A DNA stretch of 64,000 nucleotides from Candidatus Avelusimicrobium pullarium (GTDB lineage: Bacteria > Elusimicrobiota > Elusimicrobia > Elusimicrobiales > Elusimicrobiaceae): NCBI GenBank assembly GCA_944323745.1, contig CALUTQ010000002.1:248001-312000 (forward strand), written 5' to 3'. The position numbers were made by a program, and so were the translations under genes. The notes under the pieces were generated by a model, which had not been told where the DNA came from, ran no database searches, and saw only the letters and a list, made by a program, of their open reading frames with translations. Shown here piece after piece: positions 16,561 to 26,026 of the stretch. Position 1 is the stretch's first letter, and the number at the start of each line of letters is the position of its first letter.

Positions 16561-18411
16561 TCAGGCGGCATCGCCTTCCAACATCTTTTCTTCGGCAATG
16601 GCCGCACGCTTGCGCAGGTGGTGCACCAAAATTTTCTTGCGCAGACGCAGCGATTTGGGCGTAATTTCCACCAGTTCATCCGGGGCGATATATTCCACCG
16701 CTTGTTCCAAACTCATACGGCGCGGCGGCGTGAGCGTGTAGGACTCGTCGCTGGAAGAACTGCGCATATTGCTTAAATGTTTGGCTTTGCAGGGGTTGAC
16801 CACCAAGTCATTATCGCGGGAGTTTTCCCCCACGATTTCCCCCCCGTAAACTTTTTCACCGGGGCCCAAGAAAAGCTCCCCGCCGTTTTCCAGCGCAAAC
16901 AGGGCATAGGCTGTGGTAACGCCGTCTTCTTTGGCTACCAGTACGCCGTTGTGGCGCAGGGGCGGCAAGTTCACCTTGGGATAAAAACCGTTAAAGCTGT
17001 GGTGCATAATACCCGTGCCGCGGGTGCCGGTCAAAAAGTCGTTTTTAAAGCCGATCAGCGCGCGGGACGGAATCAAATATTCCAAGCGCAGGCGGTCCTG
17101 TCCTTCGGCCACCATATTTTCCAAACGGGCGGCACGCTGGCCCACCAGCGTAAACACCGCACCCTGATATTCGGACTTGATATCCAGCACCAAGTCTTCC
17201 ATAGGTTCCAAAATCTGCCCGTTTTCTTCTTTATAAATCACTTCCGGCGAAGACACAGCCAGCTCAAACCCTTCGCGGCGCATATTTTCAATCAACACCG
17301 TTAAATGCAGTTCGCCGCGTCCGTACACTTTAAATTTGCCTTCGCCTTCCAGGGGCACCACTTTTAGGCCCACATTGGTTTGGGCTTCTTTTTCCAAACG
17401 GTTTTTAAGGTGGCGGCTGGTAACAAATTTACCTTCCTGACCGGAGAAGGGACTGTCGTTGACCATAAAGTCCATAGACATTGTCGGCTCGTCAATGGCC
17501 AGCGGCGGCAGCGGCATAGGGAAATCCGGCTGGCAGACGGTGTCGCCCACGTCCACGCCTTCCAAACCGGCGATGGACACGATGTCGCCCGCTTCGGCGC
17601 TTTCCACCTCTTTTTTGCCCAAGCCTTCAAACATTTCAATTTTAACGGCTTTGGCCGGGGTTTGCTTGCCGTCGTGGTGGATGAGCACCACGCTTTGGCC
17701 GCGGGTAATTTTGCCTGCCAAAATGCGGCCTATGCCTACGTGGCCCAAAAAATTGTTATAGTCCAGCATCGTTACCTGCATTTGCAGGGGATCATTGGGC
17801 ATAGCCACCGGCGCGGGCACGTGCTCAATAATCGTGTCCAGCAACGGGGCAATGTCTTTGCCTTTTTCTTCCATTTTGGTGCTGGCCCAGCCTTCGCGGC
17901 CGGAAGCGTAAAGAATAGGGAAATCTAACTGTTCGTCGGTGGCGCCCAGTTCCATAAACAGGTTGAACACCTCGTCCACCACTTCGCTGGGGCGGATATG
18001 TTCGCGGTCCATTTTATTGATGACCACAATCGGGCGCAGGCCCAAAGCCAAGGCTTTGCGCAGCACAAAACGGGTTTGCGGCATAGGGCCTTCCACCGCG
18101 TCCACCATCAGAATAGCGCCGTCCACCATACGCAGCACGCGTTCCACCTCGCTGCCGAAGTCGGCGTGTCCCGGGGTGTCAACAATGTTAATGGTATGCC
18201 CCTTATATTTCACGGACGTACATTTAGACAAAATGGTAATACCGCGTTCCCGTTCCAAGGGGTTGGAGTCCAACACGGTTTCCTGCGCCTGGTCGTCTTT
18301 TACGTTAAACTCGCCGGCCAATTTTAAAAGCGCGTCCACGACGGTCGTTTTGCCGTGGTCCACGTGGGCAATAATAGCCACGTTGCGTACGTCACTGCGA
18401 ACATTACTCAT
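16561..18411 (-). CDS. typA: Translational GTPase TypA/BipA
   Basis: A 616-residue ribosome-associated GTPase of the EF-G family. G1 AHVDHGKTT (residues ~15-23), G3 [16 protein letters not shown] and G4 NKMD are all intact, followed by the EF-G-like domains III and V and the TypA-specific C-terminal domain ([18 protein letters not shown] near 440). BipA helps large-subunit assembly and stress or low-temperature growth in other bacteria. Single-gene unit on the minus strand with its own terminator. Confidence 0.96.
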   Translation of the reverse strand: MSNVRSDVRNVAIIAHVDHGKTTVVDALLKLAGEFNVKDDQAQETVLDSNPLERERGITILSKCTSVKYKGHTINIVDTPGHADFGSEVERVLRMVDGAILMVDAVEGPMPQTRFVLRKALALGLRPIVVINKMDREHIRPSEVVDEVFNLFMELGATDEQLDFPILYASGREGWASTKMEEKGKDIAPLLDTIIEHVPAPVAMPNDPLQMQVTMLDYNNFLGHVGIGRILAGKITRGQSVVLIHHDGKQTPAKAVKIEMFEGLGKKEVESAEAGDIVSIAGLEGVDVGDTVCQPDFPMPLPPLAIDEPTMSMDFMVNDSPFSGQEGKFVTSRHLKNRLEKEAQTNVGLKVVPLEGEGKFKVYGRGELHLTVLIENMRREGFELAVSSPEVIYKEENGQILEPMEDLVLDIKSEYQGAVFTLVGQRAARLENMVAEGQDRLRLEYLIPSRALIGFKNDFLTGTRGTGIMHHSFNGFYPKVNLPPLRHNGVLVAKEDGVTTAYALFALENGGELFLGPGEKVYGGEIVGENSRDNDLVVNPCKAKHLSNMRSSSSDESYTLTPPRRMSLEQAVEYIAPDELVEITPKSLRLRKKILVHHLRKRAAIAEEKMLEGDAA

Positions 18412-18624
18412 AAACTCTTTCTTCTTCCGTAACTAGAATTTCCGCAAAAAACAACCTCACCGCTGCGCTTGAGGTTTTTGCCTGCGGCCCGTGCCGCTTT
18501 CGTCCACTTTGCAGATGATATATTTTATCATTTTTCCTATTGGCCGGCCAACGCCCAAAGACCTATTTCCCGTCTGGGCTCAAAGGCCCTTGCGCAGACA
18601 GTACTTTTAAAATATGCTGAAAAT

Positions 18625-20100
18625 ATGAAACACCGTTTTTTATTTTTCTTTCTTTGTTTGTTTGCGGCCGCGCCGGCGGCGGCTTGGAGCCATTGGAAAA
18701 ATTTTAACCCCGTTTTGGCAAAAGACGAAAAACCGTTTTTGGTGCACCGTTTGGCCGGCCCCGCCCGAAACGGGGAAATTACCTTTTGCACGGGAGGGAA
18801 CTTCCCACCGGAAAAATCCGCCTATTTTGCCGCCTGCGTTACGCGCAGTGTAAACCGGTGGCTTTCTGCCGTCCCGTTTTACATTCGCCGCGCCGGCGCG
18901 GAACAACAATTTGCAGATCTTTTGCCCCTGTTTGACACGCCCCTCTACGTGCGGCAAATACCCTGCCCGCAAAGCCCGTCCGACCCGCAGCCCGACCTGC
19001 ACCTGTTTATTGCCCCCCGCCAAGACATACAGCAACGCCTCCCCCGCCTGACAGGCGGCGCTTTTAAATGGGACCGTTCCGTATTGTATTTGGACACCTC
19101 TTTTTTTGACGAAGAAAAATTTGAACGCACCCTCACCCACGAACTGGGCCACGCTTTTGGCTTGGCCGACCGCTACAGCCCCGGCGCCGCCGCAGACGGG
19201 AGCGTGTTTTACTCCACGTCGGTTTTTTATCCGGCCGTAATGAACACTTCCTACCAAATAGAATGTGATGACGCCGAAGGCATCATCAATTTACTGGACC
19301 GCATTACCCCCTCCCCCCGCAGCCGCTACGGCTGGAAAACGATTTGCCGCCCCAACGAACAAAGTCCCGTTTTTTACCGTAACGGCAAGCCCGAACCGCA
19401 GCGCCTCTTTCCCGATAAGTTTTGGGCCGGAGCCGGCCTGCAGCGCATAGACGGCAAAGAACACTATTTTGCTTGGGATGCACTGGCTTTGGCAACCCCC
19501 GGCAAACGGCTTTACGCCGCCGGCCCGTTTACGCAGCTGCAGTACAATGACCGCGGGCTCCCCGCCTATACCGTAACGGCAGACGGTACATATGCTTATT
19601 ATTTTTACGGAATCGGCCGGTTTGCCGTTTTATTGGGAAAGACCCCCTGTCAGCCCGACGTGCCCTTTGAAGACGGCAAAACAGCCTGCCGTATTGCCTT
19701 TGAAGAACAAATCATCGTAACACAAGACGAAGAAAACCCGCGCACCCTTTTATGGAGCAAAACCCGACGCCAGGCACAGTCTCCGCTCCGCCAAGGAAAA
19801 CAGCAAGTCCTTAATTTAGTGCAGGACGGCACAATTGAGGTGCACAAAAACGGCACGGCGGACGCGGAAATACAATGCAATTATTCCGATGACATTGAGC
19901 CGATGCGCTTTAAAATAAAGGCTGGCGGCAAACCTGTCTCCGTGCCAGGCACCCCTCCGCCCCAAACGCCGCAGCAAGCTGTAGCCGACGCGCTGGAAAA
20001 CGCCGTTACCCCAAACGGGCTTTCCTGCCCGCAGGCCTGCCGACAAGAAATTGCCTTTTTGACCGGCTTGGCTGCCCGATATTTTGCGCTGAGCCGTTAA
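18625..20100 (+). CDS. Exported metzincin-like zinc metalloprotease
   Basis: I start this protein at ATG 18625 (491 residues) because a signal peptide begins there (MKHRFLFFFLCLFAAAPAAA). The longer frame from 18469 adds an implausible N-terminus. The zinc site HELGHAFGLAD (H172, E173, H176, with D182 as third ligand) is the metzincin form HExxHxxGxxD, and VMNTS near residue 206 could be the Met-turn. Many Cys residues suggest disulfides in a periplasmic or secreted protein. The C-terminal ~290 residues are unrecognised. The substrate is unknown; matrixin-like or gametolysin-like subfamilies are possible. Confidence 0.65.
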   Translation: MKHRFLFFFLCLFAAAPAAAWSHWKNFNPVLAKDEKPFLVHRLAGPARNGEITFCTGGNFPPEKSAYFAACVTRSVNRWLSAVPFYIRRAGAEQQFADLLPLFDTPLYVRQIPCPQSPSDPQPDLHLFIAPRQDIQQRLPRLTGGAFKWDRSVLYLDTSFFDEEKFERTLTHELGHAFGLADRYSPGAAADGSVFYSTSVFYPAVMNTSYQIECDDAEGIINLLDRITPSPRSRYGWKTICRPNEQSPVFYRNGKPEPQRLFPDKFWAGAGLQRIDGKEHYFAWDALALATPGKRLYAAGPFTQLQYNDRGLPAYTVTADGTYAYYFYGIGRFAVLLGKTPCQPDVPFEDGKTACRIAFEEQIIVTQDEENPRTLLWSKTRRQAQSPLRQGKQQVLNLVQDGTIEVHKNGTADAEIQCNYSDDIEPMRFKIKAGGKPVSVPGTPPPQTPQQAVADALENAVTPNGLSCPQACRQEIAFLTGLAARYFALSR

Positions 20101-20104
20101 TACC

Positions 20105-20134
20105 TTCGCACGGAAAAACGATTTTTATTATAAT
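20105..20134 (+). promoter_or_regulatory. Promoter abutting the start codon (leaderless type)
   Basis: TTCGCA, an 18-base spacer and a perfect TATAAT are followed by GAACTT and the ATG. With six bases between -10 and ATG the transcript would start at or beside the ATG, and no Shine-Dalgarno is present. Confidence 0.6.
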
Positions 20135-20140
20135 GAACTT

Positions 20141-20776
20141 ATGGAAAGACTCCCCTCTATTTTACTGGGCATAGCGCTGCTGTACGTGTTTTATGTAGTG
20201 GGCACGCGCAAGTGGGATTATGCCTCCGAAGCCAAGCGCGAAGCGCTAAAAGAACAGCTAAAAAAAGCGGGTTTGTCCACGTGCTATTATTTTATTCCGG
20301 CAAGACGCTTTTTGGTTTTAAATGTGCTTGGCGGCGGACTGTTTGTATTTTATTGGGCCTACAAACAATGGCAGGCCGTACTTGCCGGCTACAAAAACAC
20401 GGCCGGCACCTTGCCCAAAGGCGGCCCGATATGGCGGGCGGTTTTTATTGCATTTTCTTTTTATCAGCTGACGGCCATCGTTAACCGCACGTGCCTGTAT
20501 TTGCGCAAGAGACCTTCCTTTTCGCATTGGCTGTGGGGAACGGTATTTTGGGCGGGGCTGGCCGCGGCCTTATTGCCGATGCTGCCCGCTTGGGCGCGCG
20601 CAGTGGGAGCGGCTTTATTTATTTTAGCGCCTTATTATATTCAAAAACGCATTAATTCTATGCCCAAAGAGTTGCCGCCTTCTCGTGTTAAAAAGGCAGA
20701 AATAGCTTGGCTGATTGTCTGCTGGGGGCTGTGGGCAATACTTGCTTTTGCCTTAACACATTACGGCATACTGTAA
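20141..20776 (+). CDS. Membrane protein of unknown function
   Basis: A 211-residue protein with about five hydrophobic segments (residues ~4-20, 62-78, 99-113, 127-165 as two, 183-208). The soluble stretch DYASEAKREALKEQLKKAG lies between the first two. No known motif is seen. Its 3' end overlaps the 3' end of the convergent pilin gene by 16 bases, so transcription of either could affect the other. Confidence 0.6.
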   Translation: MERLPSILLGIALLYVFYVVGTRKWDYASEAKREALKEQLKKAGLSTCYYFIPARRFLVLNVLGGGLFVFYWAYKQWQAVLAGYKNTAGTLPKGGPIWRAVFIAFSFYQLTAIVNRTCLYLRKRPSFSHWLWGTVFWAGLAAALLPMLPAWARAVGAALFILAPYYIQKRINSMPKELPPSRVKKAEIAWLIVCWGLWAILAFALTHYGIL

Positions 20777-21294
20777 CGGTCAAACTCACCCACCCAACTG
20801 CTAAAAGAACCCAGTTTGCTGCCGCCGTAGCTTTTGCATACCCGTTCGGCAGTTTCATTATCCTGCAAGGCCAGGCATTCGGTTTGGCCGGCTCTGTCCG
20901 GATGTTCGGCAGGGTTATCGTAATAAATCAAAAAACCGTTAATATCGGTAAAACCGGCTGCGTCGCCCAACACATCCATATGGCCGACGTCGTATTTCGT
21001 CTTGCCGCAGACGGCCTGCCCGCCGCCCTGGTCCGTGCAGCCGCCCGGCAAAACGCCGCCCATCGTGTCTAACGAATCTTCATAAGCACCATTGGCCAAA
21101 TACAACATTTCCTGGACGTTTTTTAAGGCACGGGTTACGGCCATAACCGTAGCCAAACGGCTTTTGGCTACCGCTACCTGATATTGCGGCAACGCAATGG
21201 CAGAGAGTATGCCTATAATCAGCACCACCACCAAAAGTTCAATAAGCGTAAAACCCGCACGGGAAGTACGGCGGAGAAAATAAAATGTTTTCAT
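20761..21294 (-). CDS. Type IV pilin-like protein (prepilin), copy P1
   Basis: A 177-residue prepilin. Residues 1-13 form a basic leader ending RAG, then the processing site G/FTLIELL with Glu5 and the hydrophobic helix [18 protein letters not shown]. The leader would be cut before F by the prepilin peptidase and the helix packs in the pilus or pseudopilus core. The C-terminal globular part is unique apart from a Cys pair ending VCKS that probably closes a disulfide loop. Single-gene unit. A TATACT box lies six bases before the ATG with no Shine-Dalgarno. Confidence 0.85.
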   Translation of the reverse strand: MKTFYFLRRTSRAGFTLIELLVVVLIIGILSAIALPQYQVAVAKSRLATVMAVTRALKNVQEMLYLANGAYEDSLDTMGGVLPGGCTDQGGGQAVCGKTKYDVGHMDVLGDAAGFTDINGFLIYYDNPAEHPDRAGQTECLALQDNETAERVCKSYGGSKLGSFSSWVGEFDRYSMP

Positions 21295-21300
21295 CTATTC

Positions 21301-21329
21301 AGTATAGGTAAAAAAATTCAATTTTTCCA
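21301..21329 (-). promoter_or_regulatory. Promoter abutting the start codon of pilin P1
   Basis: On the minus strand TGGAAA, a 17-base spacer and TATACT are followed by GAATAG and the ATG, a leaderless arrangement. Confidence 0.55.
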
Positions 21330-21359
21330 TACTTTTGCCCCGATACGCGATAGGCATAC

Positions 21360-21391
21360 AAAAAAGCCGCCCCGTAAGAGGCGGCTTTTAG
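21360..21391 (-). terminator. Terminator of the GGGtGRT operon
   Basis: An AAAAGCCGCC stem with its complement and a run of T on the minus strand, just past the stop at 21407. Confidence 0.75.
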
Positions 21392-21406
21392 AGCTAAAAA
21401 CAACGT

Positions 21407-22402
21407 TTATTTGGCTTCGGCCACGGCCACCGCAACGGCTACCGTCGCGCCGACCATCGGGTTGTTACCCATACCGATAAGGCCCATCATTTCCACGTGC
21501 GCAGGCACGGAGGAAGAACCGGCAAACTGCGCATCGCTGTGCATACGGCCCATCGTATCGGTCATACCGTAAGAGGCAGGACCGGCGGCCATATTGTCCG
21601 GGTGCAGCGTGCGGCCCGTGCCGCCGCCGGAAGCCACGGAGAAATATTTTTTGCCGTTTTCAATGGCCCATTTTTTGTACGTGCCGGCAACCGGATGCTG
21701 GAAGCGGGTCGGGTTGGTGGAGTTACCGGTGATGGACACGTCCACGCCTTCGTGGCGCATAATGGCTACGCCTTCGTTGACGTCATCGGCGCCGTAGCAT
21801 TTTACTTTGGCGCGGTCCCCGTCGGAGAAAGCCTTTTCGCTCACGATTTTGAGCTCGCCGGTTTTGTAGTTATATTCCGTTTCCACGGAGGTAAAACCGT
21901 TGATGCGGGAAATAATGTAGGCGGCGTCTTTGCCCAAACCGTTCAAGATAACGCGAAGCGGCGTTTTGCGCACTTTGTTAGCCGTGCGGGCGATGCCGAT
22001 GGCGCCTTCGGCCGCGGCAAAGCTTTCGTGGCCGGCCAAAAAGCAGAAGCATTTGGTTTCTTCGCGCAAAAGCATAGCGCCCAAGTTACCGTGGCCAAGG
22101 CCCACGGCGCGCTGGTCCGCCACGGAGCCGGGGATGCAGAAGCTCTGCAAGCCTACGCCAATTTTTTCGGCGGCTTCGGCGGCCGTTTTTACGCCGGATT
22201 TCAACGCGATAGCCGCACCGACCGTATAGGCCCAAACGGCGTTGTCAAAAGCGATAGGCTGAATGCCCTTGACGATTTTTTCCACGTCAATGCCTTTGTC
22301 CAGGCAGATTTGGCGCGCTTCTTCCAAATCTTTAATACCGGCTGCTTTCAGCGCGGCATTGATTTTGTCAATTCTTCTTTCGTATCCTTCAAACGTAATC
22401 AT
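21407..22402 (-). CDS. GGGtGRT family protein
   Basis: A 331-residue protein recognised by the family-naming motif SGGGTGRTLHPDNMAAGP near residue 259, together with FLAGHESFAAAEGAIGIA and VSITGNSTNPTRFQHPVAG. The biochemical role of this family is, as far as I know, not established. It is often found beside a NifU-like iron-sulphur scaffold, and that is the case here: the gene starts 17 bases after the scaffold gene's stop. A role in metal-cluster or anaerobic metabolism is inferred from context only. Good AGGAGAG ribosome site. Confidence 0.85.
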   Translation of the reverse strand: MITFEGYERRIDKINAALKAAGIKDLEEARQICLDKGIDVEKIVKGIQPIAFDNAVWAYTVGAAIALKSGVKTAAEAAEKIGVGLQSFCIPGSVADQRAVGLGHGNLGAMLLREETKCFCFLAGHESFAAAEGAIGIARTANKVRKTPLRVILNGLGKDAAYIISRINGFTSVETEYNYKTGELKIVSEKAFSDGDRAKVKCYGADDVNEGVAIMRHEGVDVSITGNSTNPTRFQHPVAGTYKKWAIENGKKYFSVASGGGTGRTLHPDNMAAGPASYGMTDTMGRMHSDAQFAGSSSVPAHVEMMGLIGMGNNPMVGATVAVAVAVAEAK

Positions 22403-22419
22403 AAATTTCTCTCCTGGGC

Positions 22420-23121
22420 TTACTCTTTGCGGGGGTCAATTTTCTTGACGGCTTCGTTAAAGCGGCCATAGGTTTTGACGTTGTCTTCAAAGGCTTTTTT
22501 GGCGTCGGTGCCTTCTTTGATGGCGTCCATCATCTTGCCCAGGTTAACGAATTTGTAGCCGATGATTTCGTTGTTTTTGTCCAAGCCGATTTCCAGCACA
22601 TAGCCTTCGGCCATTTCCAAATAGCGGGGGCCTTTGGCTTCGGTGCCGTACATCGTGCCGACTTGGCTGCGGTGGCCTTTGCCCAAGTCTTCCATACCGG
22701 CGCCGATAGGCAAGCCGTCATCGGAAAAAGCGCTCTGCGTGCGGCCGTAAACAATTTGCAGGAACAGTTCGCGCATAGCGGTGTTAATGGCGTCGCAAAC
22801 CAAGTCGGAGTTTAAGGCTTCCAAAATGGTTTTGCCCGGCAGAATTTCGGCAGCCATAGCGGCCGAGTGCGTCATACCGGAGCAGCCCAAGGTTTCCACC
22901 AAGGCTTCTTTAATCACGCCGTTTTTGACGTTTAGCGTCAGTTTGCAGGCGCCCTGTTGCGGGGCGCACCAACCCACACCGTGGGTCAAACCGCTGATAT
23001 CGCCAATTTGTTTGGCTTTAACCCATTTTCCTTCTTCAGGAATCGGGGCCGGATCGTGCTTGGCGCCTTTGCAGACGCAGCACATTTCTTTGACTTCGGG
23101 GGTGCATTTTTCGCAGCTCAT
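22420..23121 (-). CDS. NifU-like iron-sulphur cluster scaffold protein
   Basis: A 233-residue protein. The N-terminus has CEKC and CCVC pairs. The middle matches the IscU/NifU N-domain: GVGWCAPQQGACKL, then ETLGCSGMTHSAAMA with the conserved Cys. It probably assembles or carries Fe-S clusters for the co-transcribed GGGtGRT protein. The extra Cys-rich N-terminal segment could form a small metal-binding knuckle. A TTAGGAG ribosome site precedes the ATG. Confidence 0.8.
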   Translation of the reverse strand: MSCEKCTPEVKEMCCVCKGAKHDPAPIPEEGKWVKAKQIGDISGLTHGVGWCAPQQGACKLTLNVKNGVIKEALVETLGCSGMTHSAAMAAEILPGKTILEALNSDLVCDAINTAMRELFLQIVYGRTQSAFSDDGLPIGAGMEDLGKGHRSQVGTMYGTEAKGPRYLEMAEGYVLEIGLDKNNEIIGYKFVNLGKMMDAIKEGTDAKKAFEDNVKTYGRFNEAVKKIDPRKE

Positions 23122-23243
23122 GAAAGTCTCCTAATGAAAATAATAAATCTTACCTATATATTTTACAACATTTGCTCCCGCACCTATAACAACCTTGGCA
23201 ACGGGAGCCGTAATTTTTTTAGAAAATTGACCGAAACAGACTT

Positions 23244-23768
23244 TTAAATATGTATTACATAACGACCGTTTTCTTCCTTAAAGCCCAGGCTTTTGCACCA
23301 ATTCTCTCCTTCTGCCCCATTTGAGACTAGACAATTCAAAAGGTTCTGTGCTGGTGCAATATTAATAATTTGCCAACCGAAAGAATATTTAATATTGCAG
23401 GCGAAATTTCCATTTCCTCTACTGTCAAAAGAACAATATCCCCAAGGATACCAATAATCAATTTCTGCCCCTGAGCTTGTTGTACGTTCCCATTTGGGCA
23501 ATTCAATGTCTAAATCTTCCATAGACGTAGGATATTGCCCGTTGGCCATATAATACACGTCAATTGCTTTTTTCATACTCATCAGCAACGTGATAGCTTG
23601 CGAGGAACGGGCTTTATCAACTGCTCTTTCATACTGCGGCAAGGCCACCGCGGCCAAAATGCCGATAATCAGCACCACCACCAAAAGCTCTATAAGCGTA
23701 AAACCGCCAAAATGGCGCTTTGCGGGTTTTTGTTCGTCGGAAAGGTTTTTTTGATAAATTTTGCTCAT
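23244..23768 (-). CDS. Type IV pilin-like protein (prepilin), copy P2
   Basis: A 174-residue prepilin. I start at ATG 23768; the frame also opens at a TTG two codons earlier. A leader of ~22 residues (MSKIYQKNLSDEQKPAKRHF) is longer than classical type IVa leaders and precedes [30 protein letters not shown]. The C-terminal domain is unique and ends in a Cys...WCKS loop. No Shine-Dalgarno; the -10-like GATAAA lies 8 bases before the ATG and is preceded by a 12-T run. Single-gene unit near the NifU-like operon. Confidence 0.85.
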   Translation of the reverse strand: MSKIYQKNLSDEQKPAKRHFGGFTLIELLVVVLIIGILAAVALPQYERAVDKARSSQAITLLMSMKKAIDVYYMANGQYPTSMEDLDIELPKWERTTSSGAEIDYWYPWGYCSFDSRGNGNFACNIKYSFGWQIINIAPAQNLLNCLVSNGAEGENWCKSLGFKEENGRYVIHI

Positions 23769-23776
23769 AGGCAAAA

Positions 23777-23802
23777 TTTATCAAAAAAAAAAAACAATGC
23801 AA
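23777..23802 (-). promoter_or_regulatory. Pilin P2 promoter with a 12-T spacer tract
   Basis: Minus strand: TTGCAT (-35-like), then TG plus a run of 12 T (14-base spacer), then GATAAA (-10-like), 8 bases and ATG. The flanks match the pilin remnant at 16.4 kb, where the run is 7 T. The spacer is shorter than the 16-18 bases usual for a housekeeping promoter. Confidence 0.5.
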
Positions 23803-23843
23803 GCCGTTTTAAATAAAACGCCCTCTTTACGGCAAAACGGGGC

Positions 23844-23872
23844 TTGCTTTTTAACCGGAACATTTTTACAAT
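23844..23872 (+). promoter_or_regulatory. Promoter of the serC-serA operon
   Basis: TTGCTT, a 17-base spacer and TACAAT, placed 28 bases before the serC ATG. Confidence 0.6.
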
Positions 23873-23900
23873 GGGGGTAGACGCAAAAAAGGAGACTACT

Positions 23901-25076
23901 ATGACCGTAAAAATACCGACCGACCAACTGCCTACTTCCACCTTTACCTGCGGCCCCAGCCAAGGCCACCCCGTCGTGCGCGAAACGCCGCTTTATAAAA
24001 CGTATTTTGAACGCAGCCACCGCGCCAAAGACATTTCCACCGACGGTTTGTATAAAGAAGCCGCCGACAATTTGCGCCAACTTTTAGACCTGCCCGCCGA
24101 CTATACCGTTATCTTTTTTATGGGCGGCGCCACACCGGCTTTGGACGCCGTGGCCTGGAGCTTGACGACAAACTCCATTTCCGGCTTAAGTTTTGGGGCG
24201 TTTTCCAAACTGTGGTGCAAAAAAATCGCTTCCTGTCTGGAAGACAGCGTCAAAAAAGATTTTAAAGAGCCGGCCGAAGGCGAGTTCTTCCCCGCGCAAA
24301 AACCCGACTACAATGCCAGCTTGGTCGTGCTGACGCCCAACGAAACCTCCACGGGCACGCAAATTCCCAACGAATATTTGGAAGAAGCCTGGAAAAGCAA
24401 AGGCCCCGACACATTAATTGCCTGGGACTGCACCTCCTGCGCCGGTGGGCGCGTTTTGCCCAAAAACAAATTTGACGTAATGGTTTTTTCTATGCAAAAA
24501 TGCTTTGGCGTGGGCGGCGGAAGCAGCGTCATCATCTTAAGCCCGGCCGCGGTTAAACGCATTGAAGAAGCCAAAAAATACCGCCGCATTCCCTATTCGT
24601 TAGATTTGACGGAAGCCGTCAAAAAAGCGCAGGAAAAGGCCCAAACCGTAAACACCCCCTCCACCACCAATATTTGGATGTTTAACGAAGCCTGCAAATG
24701 GATGAACGACAACGGCGGCCTGCAAGCAATGGACGCGCTGTGCCGCAAACACTACGACTACCTGATGAAATGGGTGAACGGCACGGACTGGCTGGCCCCG
24801 CTGATTAAAAATGAAGCCAACCGCTCCTACACTACGCTGACGCTGGAAATTACGGACCCGAAAATTGACGGGGCCGAAATCAGCAAAGCGCTCAAAGCCA
24901 CGGGCCTGCCCAACTTGCAGGACGGCATCAAAAAATATTCTTCCGTCAAACAAAACTCGCTGCGTATTGCGTGCTTCCCGTTTGTGGACATTCACGGTAC
25001 GCAGCAATATGAAAAACTGACCAAGGCCGTAGACGCCATCGTGGCCGATTTGCGCGCCAATGCGGAGGGCAAATGA
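23901..25076 (+). CDS. serC: Phosphoserine aminotransferase
   Basis: A 391-residue PLP enzyme of aminotransferase class V converting 3-phosphohydroxypyruvate and glutamate to phosphoserine. It begins with the TFTCGPSQGHP form of the substrate loop, has FMGGATPALDAV near residue 70 and the PLP-lysine region VFSMQKCFGVGGG near residue 197. ATG 23901 follows AAAGGAGA; a longer frame from 23844 overlaps the promoter. Its stop overlaps the serA start (ATGA). Confidence 0.92.
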   Translation: MTVKIPTDQLPTSTFTCGPSQGHPVVRETPLYKTYFERSHRAKDISTDGLYKEAADNLRQLLDLPADYTVIFFMGGATPALDAVAWSLTTNSISGLSFGAFSKLWCKKIASCLEDSVKKDFKEPAEGEFFPAQKPDYNASLVVLTPNETSTGTQIPNEYLEEAWKSKGPDTLIAWDCTSCAGGRVLPKNKFDVMVFSMQKCFGVGGGSSVIILSPAAVKRIEEAKKYRRIPYSLDLTEAVKKAQEKAQTVNTPSTTNIWMFNEACKWMNDNGGLQAMDALCRKHYDYLMKWVNGTDWLAPLIKNEANRSYTTLTLEITDPKIDGAEISKALKATGLPNLQDGIKKYSSVKQNSLRIACFPFVDIHGTQQYEKLTKAVDAIVADLRANAEGK

Positions 25077-26026
25077 AAATATTAATTGCAGATAAATTTC
25101 CGTCCCACTGGACCGAAGTGCTGGCCAAACAGGGCAATCAAATCACGTCCGACCCGTCTTTGGACGAAAACACGTTGGTCGGCGCCATTAAAGACAACGA
25201 AATTTTAATCGTGCGCAGCACCAAAGTTCCCGCCGCCGTCATTGATGCGGGCACGGCGTTAAAACTGATTATCCGCGCCGGCGCGGGCACCAATACCATT
25301 GACGTCAAACACGCCGCCGAAAAAGGCGTGGCCGTGTGTAACTGCCCGGGCACCAACTCCATTGCCGTGGCGGAACTGACACTGGGCCTTATTCTGGCCC
25401 TGGACAGACGCATTTACCACAACACCAAGGACTTGCGCGAAGGCAAATGGAACAAAGGCGAATACGGCAAGGCCAAGGGGCTTTTCGGACGCACGCTGGG
25501 CATTATCGGCTTGGGGCACATCGGCAAAGAAGTGGCCAAACGGGCCGAAGCTTTTGGTATGAATGTGGTGGCCTATGACCCCAACGACAAGGCCGAAGAA
25601 TTCCGCGCCATCGGCGTTACGCCCGAGCCGGACATTTATACGCTGGCCCAAATGAGCGACGTGATAACCGTACACGTGCCCGAAACGCCGCAAACCAAGG
25701 GCCTTTTTAACAAAAAGTTTTTTGACGCGATGAAGCCCGGCGCCATTTTCGTCAATGCCGCGCGCGGCGGGCTGGTGGTAGCCAAAGACTTGGCAGAAGC
25801 CGTAAAAACCAAAGGCATTAAAGCCGGCTTGGACGTGTATGAAACCGAGCCCAAAGCCAACGACACCGTCTTTGACTATTCCCCCTACCTGGGCGCGGAA
25901 AATATTTACGGCACGCACCATATAGGCGCCAGCACCGACCAGGCGCAGGACGCCGTGGCCGAATGTACGGTTAAAATTATCAACGAATATGCCGCTACGG
26001 GCAAATTTTTGCACAAGGTGAACTAA
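25073..26026 (+). CDS. serA: D-3-phosphoglycerate dehydrogenase (short form)
   Basis: A 317-residue 2-hydroxyacid dehydrogenase. The NAD-binding GLGHIGKEVAKRAEAFG lies near residue 145, the catalytic Arg is in NAARGGLV, and the His in THHIGAST. It makes phosphohydroxypyruvate from 3-phosphoglycerate, the first step of serine synthesis. It lacks the C-terminal ACT domain, so serine feedback through ACT is not expected. Coupled to serC by a 4-base overlap and to the DUF1015 gene by TAATG. Confidence 0.92.
   Translation: MKILIADKFPSHWTEVLAKQGNQITSDPSLDENTLVGAIKDNEILIVRSTKVPAAVIDAGTALKLIIRAGAGTNTIDVKHAAEKGVAVCNCPGTNSIAVAELTLGLILALDRRIYHNTKDLREGKWNKGEYGKAKGLFGRTLGIIGLGHIGKEVAKRAEAFGMNVVAYDPNDKAEEFRAIGVTPEPDIYTLAQMSDVITVHVPETPQTKGLFNKKFFDAMKPGAIFVNAARGGLVVAKDLAEAVKTKGIKAGLDVYETEPKANDTVFDYSPYLGAENIYGTHHIGASTDQAQDAVAECTVKIINEYAATGKFLHKVN

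Noticed and set aside
16561-18411. typA as part of the frr operon
   Set aside because: Opposite strand, with separate terminators and a decayed gene between them.
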